DNA from: Rubrolithibacter sp043763625
GTDB taxonomy: Bacteria > Bacteroidota > Bacteroidia > Sphingobacteriales > Sphingobacteriaceae
Assembly: GCA_043763625.1 (NCBI GenBank)
Contig: JAYULL010000103.1
Span: forward strand, 1 to 11,063
Reading direction: 5' to 3'
DNA: 11,063 nt
Positions 7,550 to 11,063 of this stretch are shown here, one piece after another. The position numbers and the translations under genes are program-made. How positions within the stretch are numbered: position 1 is the first letter of the stretch; the number at the start of each line of letters is the position of its first letter. The notes below the pieces were generated by a model. The model was not told where the DNA came from, searched no databases, and saw only the letters and a program-made list of their open reading frames with translations.

Positions 7550-8840
7550 AAGTAGTGCATTTTATTTCATCCCAGTGTAATTTGGGTCTTATAATACCGG
7601 GAATCGTTCCCGTGTAGTCTCCTCTGTTTGTTTTACCGGACCGGGAATCAACAATATTGAAACTAAATCTATTAATATCGTGGAAATGAATACGAAAAGG
7701 CTTATACGACATTAGGGCTATACCGCAAAAATGAATTCCCTCTGCTAAAAAATTAGCCGGCAGCCAAACTACTGTTTCATATACTCCTTCTTCGTAGTCG
7801 TTCTGAACATTGTTGGTGTCATGCGAACTTAAAATATGCACCTCACCCTGATTAAATAAGTTAAAGCCGCAAATCAGATCATCTGTCGATCGCAATACTT
7901 GAAAACTTATTTTAACACCTAACTTCCGGTCGATAGAGAAATTTGTCTTATTCTTAAAGTTGTCATCAATAACTTCTGCCTTTAACAAACGCACAACTTC
8001 ACTAGCGGGAGCCTCTCTTTCGCTATATTCTACGGATGAAATATTAGTATTACCGTCATTTAGATATTTAGTTATTACTTCCTCGGAGTTCCCATTCGAC
8101 ACAATAAAACCGGACTTAATGAGAATACTTTTAGTACAAAGCCTTAAAATAGAGTCCATATTATGGCTCACAAAAAGCACCGTCCTCCCCTCACCCTTAC
8201 TGACCTCCCCCATCTTACCCAAGCACTTCTTTTGAAACTCCGCATCGCCTACAGCTAAAACTTCGTCTACAATTAGAATTTCTGATTCTAAGTGAGCTGC
8301 AACTGCAAAAGCTAAACGCACATACATGCCGGACGAATAACGCTTCACCGGAGTATCAACATAACGTTCAACACCGGCAAAATCTACAATAGCATCAAAA
8401 TGCTTTTTAATTTCTGCTTTACGCATGCCCAAAATAGCACCATTCAAAAAAATATTTTCGCGACCGGTAAGTTCGGGATGGAATCCGGTTCCTACTTCAA
8501 GCAGACTTGCTACTCTACCCTTTATTTTCACTGAACCGGTAGTTGGAGACGTAACACGACTCAATACTTTAAGCAATGTGCTTTTCCCCGCACCGTTACG
8601 ACCAATAATGCCTACTGCATCGCCCTGTTCAATCTCAAAATTAATATCTTTCAAACTCCAAACAATGTCGCTTGTGCCTATAGTTGTCCGGTCGTTGGTC
8701 TCTCCGATTTTTAAAAAAGGATCTTCTTTACCTCGAAGCTTAGCAAACCAGCGTTCTATATCCCGAGAAATAGTTCCGGTGCCGATTTCGCCCAACTGAT
8801 AGGCTTTGGAAAGCTCTTCTGCTTTTATTGCGATAGACAT
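7539..8840 (-). CDS. wzt: ABC exporter ATPase with C-terminal glycan-binding-like domain (Wzt-like)
   Basis: ATP-hydrolysing subunit that powers glycan export through the Wzm-like permease. The nucleotide-binding domain spans about residues 1-260: Walker A GRNGAGKST (80-88), the Wzt/TagH-type Q-loop region LLEVGTGFHPELTGRENI (113-130), signature YSSGM (168-172), Walker B ILIVDEVLAVGD (188-199) and switch His in SHNM (225-228). About 170 further residues form a beta-rich domain resembling Wzt_C, which in E. coli O8/O9a binds the modified end of the finished chain. At 433 aa the length suits a Wzt with this extra domain and is longer than ATPases lacking it. The ATG at 8840 is the obvious start. 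The gene's 3' end overlaps the methyltransferase by 11 bp, suggesting coupling. The glycan specificity of the C-domain cannot be read here. Confidence 0.94.
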   Translation of the reverse strand: MSIAIKAEELSKAYQLGEIGTGTISRDIERWFAKLRGKEDPFLKIGETNDRTTIGTSDIVWSLKDINFEIEQGDAVGIIGRNGAGKSTLLKVLSRVTSPTTGSVKIKGRVASLLEVGTGFHPELTGRENIFLNGAILGMRKAEIKKHFDAIVDFAGVERYVDTPVKRYSSGMYVRLAFAVAAHLESEILIVDEVLAVGDAEFQKKCLGKMGEVSKGEGRTVLFVSHNMDSILRLCTKSILIKSGFIVSNGNSEEVITKYLNDGNTNISSVEYSEREAPASEVVRLLKAEVIDDNFKNKTNFSIDRKLGVKISFQVLRSTDDLICGFNLFNQGEVHILSSHDTNNVQNDYEEGVYETVVWLPANFLAEGIHFCGIALMSYKPFRIHFHDINRFSFNIVDSRSGKTNRGDYTGTIPGIIRPKLHWDEIKCTTYAQ

Positions 8841-8846
8841 TTTAAT

Positions 8847-8879
8847 AGGTTGAGATTAAGGTTGAGGCTGAGGCTGAGT
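8847..8879 (-). repeat. Downstream hexamer array of the S23/IVP cassette, inverted relative to the upstream one
   Basis: On the plus strand, after AGG, the hexamers read TTGAGA, TTAAGG, TTGAGG, CTGAGG, CTGAGT. This is the same motif family as the upstream array, in the opposite orientation. The array overlaps the 3' end of the four-helix-bundle gene: read on the minus strand it encodes the Gln-Pro tail and supplies the TAA stop (hexamer CCTTAA). It ends seven bases before the ATG of the ATPase gene. Confidence 0.9.
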
Positions 8880-9236
8880 TGCTGTTCTTAATGCTTTTAT
8901 AAGCTTGTTTAATGATTCTACTACGGCACTGATACGAGTGATGAGGCTTTCGGTTTCTTCAACTTTAAAATATCCTACTTTCTCCCCGTAAATTAGTTGA
9001 TTTTTCGTTTCGAAGGCTGATCCTCGCGAGTAAATATAGAATTTGATTTTATCAGCTTGGTGGTGTCTTCCAAAACCTTCTGCAATATTATCCGAAATAC
9101 TTAAAGAAGATCTTCTAATTTGAGAAGTTAGTCCATAATCCTCTTTTCGAGGCAAATCAATTGTAAGATTAAAAACAGCAACAGCTATTTGCATTGCTTC
9201 TTGCCAAACCGGCAACTCCTGAAAATCCCTATACAC
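8856..9236 (-). CDS. Four-helix-bundle protein of the S23 / 23S rRNA intervening-sequence (IVP) family
   Basis: A 126-residue member of the S23/IVP family, small four-helix bundles known from open reading frames inside 23S rRNA intervening sequences and also common as free-standing genes in Bacteroidota. The biochemical role is unknown. Family hallmarks are visible in order: LPVWQEA (8-14), the LPRKEDYGLTSQIRRSS stretch (28-44), SISDNIAEGFGR (46-57), GSAFETKNQL (72-81) and GYF (88-90). The last helix is followed by a tail of alternating Gln-Pro encoded by the hexamer array. The start is a GTG at 9236; an in-frame TGA at 9248-9246 leaves no earlier start. It sits between permease and ATPase genes with which it has no obvious functional link, so it is probably a passenger. 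A structural relative, Avd of diversity-generating retroelements, was considered, but no reverse transcriptase is nearby. Confidence 0.93.
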   Translation of the reverse strand: MYRDFQELPVWQEAMQIAVAVFNLTIDLPRKEDYGLTSQIRRSSLSISDNIAEGFGRHHQADKIKFYIYSRGSAFETKNQLIYGEKVGYFKVEETESLITRISAVVESLNKLIKALRTATQPQPQP

Positions 9237-9237
9237 C

Positions 9238-9297
9238 CCTGAACCTCAATCTTAACCTCAATCTTAACCTCGACCTTAATCTCAACCTCTATCTTCT
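9238..9297 (-). repeat. Upstream hexamer array of the S23/IVP cassette
   Basis: About ten consecutive hexamers in perfect 6-nt register. On the plus strand they read CCTGAA, CCTCAA, TCTTAA, CCTCAA, TCTTAA, CCTCGA, CCTTAA, TCTCAA, CCTCTA, TCTTCT. Two identical 12-bp units (CCTCAATCTTAA at 9244 and 9256) and a diverged third (9268) give a 12-bp periodicity. The array forms the leader just before the GTG start of the four-helix-bundle gene. Positions 9268-9288 are the inverted partner of 8847-8867. Confidence 0.9.
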
Positions 9298-9301
9298 CCC
9301 C

Positions 9302-10165
9302 CTAAACAGTATCCACAAAATTCTTCTCCACCTTATTAAACACAACTAAACCCAGTAAAAACACTACCAAACTAGTTATGATACTGTAAGAGAAAGCTCC
9401 CGGAAAAAACTCCCCTGTTCCTAAAAATCCGTAACGAAAGGTTTCTACTAAACCGCTTAAAGGATTGAGAGCAAGAATACTTCGATATTCAGCAGGAGCA
9501 GCCGAAAGCGGATAGATAACAGGAGTGGCATACATAAGTAACTGCACCCCGAAAGTTACCAAAAACGCCAAATCGCGATATTTGGTGGTCATCGCTGAAA
9601 TAATTAATCCAAAGCCTAAGCCTTGAAGAGCCATGAGCAATATTACTACCGGAAAAAGTAAAATGAATAAGTTAGGATGAATGTGAGTAGTTTGAAGCAA
9701 GAAGTAAATCCACATGCCTATGAATAACAGAAACTGAACTCCAAATCTCACCAAATTTGAAAGCACAATACTCAGCGGCATAATTAAACGCGGGAAATAC
9801 ACCTTGCCGAAGATGTTGGCATTATCCTTAAAAACTGTACTCGTTTTAGTGAGGCAATCGGCAAAGTAATTCCATGCCACAGTGCCGGCCATGTAAAAAA
9901 GGGGTGCCGGTGCTCCGTTTGTACTTATTTTAGCCAGATTGTTAAAAATTACGGTAAATATGATAGTAGTAAAAATCGGCTGTATAAAGAACCACAGCGG
10001 GCCGAATATGGTTTGTTTATAAAACGACACGAAATCTCGACGAACCAGCAGAAACAGCAAATCTCGGTAGTGCCAAACATCGCGTAAATGCAAATTGAAT
10101 AAGTTATTTTGGGGCTTTATCTCTAAATCCCAAACTTCTTCTATACTATTACTAACGAGTTCCAT
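9302..10165 (-). CDS. wzm: ABC-2 type polysaccharide export permease (Wzm/TagG-like)
   Basis: Inner-membrane permease of an ABC-dependent polysaccharide exporter, working as a dimer with the Wzt ATPase encoded just downstream. The protein has a cytoplasmic N-terminus (about 60 residues) with the family segment YKQTIFGPLWFFIQP leading into the first membrane span. About six hydrophobic spans follow, with the conserved cytoplasmic TTKYRDL loop, YATPVIYPLS, and NPLSGLVETFRYG near the C-terminus. At 287 aa the length is normal. The frame opens further upstream at a TTG (10204), but that would overlap the preceding gene by 32 bp. The ATG at 10165, preceded by an AT-rich stretch typical of SD-poor Bacteroidota starts, is preferred. 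It normally sits next to its ATPase; here a four-helix-bundle cassette separates them. Confidence 0.93.
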   Translation of the reverse strand: MELVSNSIEEVWDLEIKPQNNLFNLHLRDVWHYRDLLFLLVRRDFVSFYKQTIFGPLWFFIQPIFTTIIFTVIFNNLAKISTNGAPAPLFYMAGTVAWNYFADCLTKTSTVFKDNANIFGKVYFPRLIMPLSIVLSNLVRFGVQFLLFIGMWIYFLLQTTHIHPNLFILLFPVVILLMALQGLGFGLIISAMTTKYRDLAFLVTFGVQLLMYATPVIYPLSAAPAEYRSILALNPLSGLVETFRYGFLGTGEFFPGAFSYSIITSLVVFLLGLVVFNKVEKNFVDTV

Positions 10166-10172
10166 TGTATTA

Positions 10173-11063
10173 TTAATTGAGATGATTTTTGAGTAAGATT
10201 TCAACCCGTTCTTTGTATTGGCTGTATGAGAAACTATCTAAGCTGGCTTTTTGTATTCGGGCTGCAATTTCAGGGGAACGTTCCAAATTCAGTTGAGTCT
10301 CTATCGCTTGTTTTATTTCTTCAGGATCCAAAGGATTAACGGGCAAGCCGAGTGTACCGTTTAATAATGCATCAACAGAGCCGTCAATGTTTCCGCCGAT
10401 TACTTTACAGCCACTTGCCGCAGCTTCTATAAAAACAATTCCAAAACCTTCTTTCCGGCTGGGCATTACAAAAACATCTGCAAGTTTAAAGTAGTCGCTT
10501 AACTCTTCATCTTTTACAAAACCGATAAGCTTTACATGCTCTTGAAGATTTTTTTCGGCAATTAACTTTTGCAAACGAGCAGCTTCCACTGCATCCGCCT
10601 TTCCTCCTAATATATAAACCGCGCTGCCATATTTAGCTCGTAATTCCGCCAAGCCATCAATAACCAAGTCATATCCCTTGTATTTTTCGGTCGAGGCTAA
10701 CCGGGTTAATGTAAATAAGACCGGTTGCCCGGGTTGTAAGCCATGTCTTTTCAGTAAATATTCAGGTTTGTTAAAATCACTTCCAATTTTAAGAAAGGGA
10801 TCCAAACAATTATTTAAAACCTTAATTCTACTTCCATTAACCCGATGTTTTTGTACAATACGATCTGCCGTATAGTTACTAACGGCCCAAATTTCAACAT
10901 TCGGTTTATTCAAGAATCTCTTTTTCCCGGTTGAAATATTCCCCCATATTTCGATTCCGTGCGCAATCAGTACAACTTGCTTTTTAGGATAAAACAGGTT
11001 TAATATGCGGGCAGCAAGCAAAAGGTTTATATGGCTTAAAATGAGAATATCGCATGTGCGAGC
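10173..11063 (-). CDS. GT4-family glycosyltransferase, 5' end cut by window edge
   Basis: This is a retaining GT-B (GT4, Glycos_transf_1 type) glycosyltransferase that should add a sugar from a nucleotide-sugar donor to the growing glycan at the cytoplasmic membrane face. The frame stays open to the window edge: 14 further codons precede the first usable start, a TTG at 11021, and they read naturally (DILILSHINLLLAARIL). The real start therefore lies beyond 11063, and 296 residues are visible. Diagnostic parts are GIEIWG in the linker region, the donor-site loop LFTLTRLASTEKYKGYD, and an E-x7-E motif in KEGFGIVFIE followed by AAASGCKVIGG. The C-terminal domain is complete and ends at a TAA at 10173, seven bases before the permease ATG. 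The context points to surface polysaccharide assembly. The exact sugar and linkage cannot be read from the sequence. Confidence 0.93.
   Translation of the reverse strand, partial: ARTCDILILSHINLLLAARILNLFYPKKQVVLIAHGIEIWGNISTGKKRFLNKPNVEIWAVSNYTADRIVQKHRVNGSRIKVLNNCLDPFLKIGSDFNKPEYLLKRHGLQPGQPVLFTLTRLASTEKYKGYDLVIDGLAELRAKYGSAVYILGGKADAVEAARLQKLIAEKNLQEHVKLIGFVKDEELSDYFKLADVFVMPSRKEGFGIVFIEAAASGCKVIGGNIDGSVDALLNGTLGLPVNPLDPEEIKQAIETQLNLERSPEIAARIQKASLDSFSYSQYKERVEILLKNHLN

Larger units (their letters stand above)
8847..9297 (-). mobile_element. Putative S23/IVP cassette bounded by inverted hexamer arrays
   Basis: A 451-bp unit fills nearly the whole space between the permease stop (9302) and the ATPase start (8840). 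It holds one gene, the four-helix-bundle protein, and both ends are arrays of the same degenerate hexamer (TTGAGG/TTAAGA type) in opposite orientation. The best-matched arms are 8847-8867 and 9268-9288: 21 nt, reverse-complementary except at one position. The architecture resembles intervening sequences in 23S rRNA genes, which have complementary ends and often encode this protein family. No transposase and no clear target-site duplication is visible, so mobility is inferred from the insertion between a normally adjacent gene pair and from the repeat structure. Confidence 0.5.

Noticed and set aside
7960..8799. Plus-strand open frames inside the ATPase gene, and similar ones within other genes
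   Set aside because: They lie antisense to strongly conserved coding sequence, have no recognisable domains, and are explained as shadows of the minus-strand genes.
8847..8879. Rho-independent terminator after the S23 gene
   Set aside because: The array has no short self-complementary stem followed by a U-tract; its complement is the other array about 400 bp away.
8856..9236. Avd accessory gene of a diversity-generating retroelement
   Set aside because: The fold family is related, but there is no reverse transcriptase, template repeat or adenine-variable repeat in the window, and the sequence motifs match S23/IVP proteins.
9238..9297. CRISPR array or RNA-guided repeat locus
   Set aside because: The units are 6-12 bp, directly contiguous with no unique spacers, and no cas-like gene is present.
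8836..9304. Target-site duplication flanking the S23 cassette
   Set aside because: The sequences just outside the arrays (TTTAAT side and TCCCCCTA side) share no convincing direct repeat.
10166..10204. Extended permease start at the TTG at 10204
   Set aside because: It would overlap the upstream GT4 gene by 32 bp using a weak codon, whereas the ATG at 10165 gives a normal-length Wzm-like protein and no overlap.

Overview
The window reads as the interior of one long, all-minus-strand polysaccharide biosynthesis and export operon, most likely from a member of the Bacteroidota. That placement rests on AT-rich DNA, weak or absent Shine-Dalgarno sequences, frequent TTG/GTG starts, and an embedded four-helix-bundle (23S rRNA intervening-sequence type, S23/IVP) gene. 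It is inference, not proof. Every supported gene is on the minus strand, so transcription runs from 11063 down to 1. No convincing promoter or terminator was seen.

In transcription order: a GT4 glycosyltransferase cut by the window's right edge (10173-11063); a Wzm-type ABC polysaccharide-export permease (9302-10165); a small S23/IVP four-helix-bundle gene (8856-9236) bracketed by inverted arrays of a degenerate hexamer; a Wzt-type ATPase with a C-terminal carbohydrate-binding-like domain (7539-8840); a class I SAM methyltransferase (6719-7549); a GT2 (5808-6722); about 180 bp that looks like decayed coding sequence; a GT4 (4381-5625); a GT2 (3486-4415); a GT8-like GT-A enzyme (2547-3467); a GT2 (1600-2565); a GT4 (410-1603); and the first 136 codons of a further GT-A-like enzyme (1-410) cut by the left edge.

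Functional model: the cytoplasmic glycosyltransferases build a glycan on a lipid carrier, probably O-antigen or a similar surface polysaccharide. The Wzm/Wzt pair exports it across the inner membrane. The methyltransferase encoded directly after wzt could modify the chain, possibly its non-reducing end, for recognition by the Wzt C-terminal domain, as in E. coli O8/O9a. Most genes overlap their neighbour by a few bases (TTGA, GTGA, TAATG), which fits translational coupling.

The clearest anomaly is the roughly 450-bp cassette 8847-9297. It splits the normally adjacent wzm and wzt genes and fills almost all the space between them. It carries the S23/IVP gene, and its ends are inverted arrays of a YTRAGR-like hexamer with a 21-nt, one-mismatch inverted repeat. 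It resembles a free-standing version of the 23S rRNA intervening sequences that encode the same protein family. The second anomaly is 5622-5820, where two protein-like open stretches in different frames, the last ending in an ATGA overlap with the next gene, suggest a frameshifted gene end.
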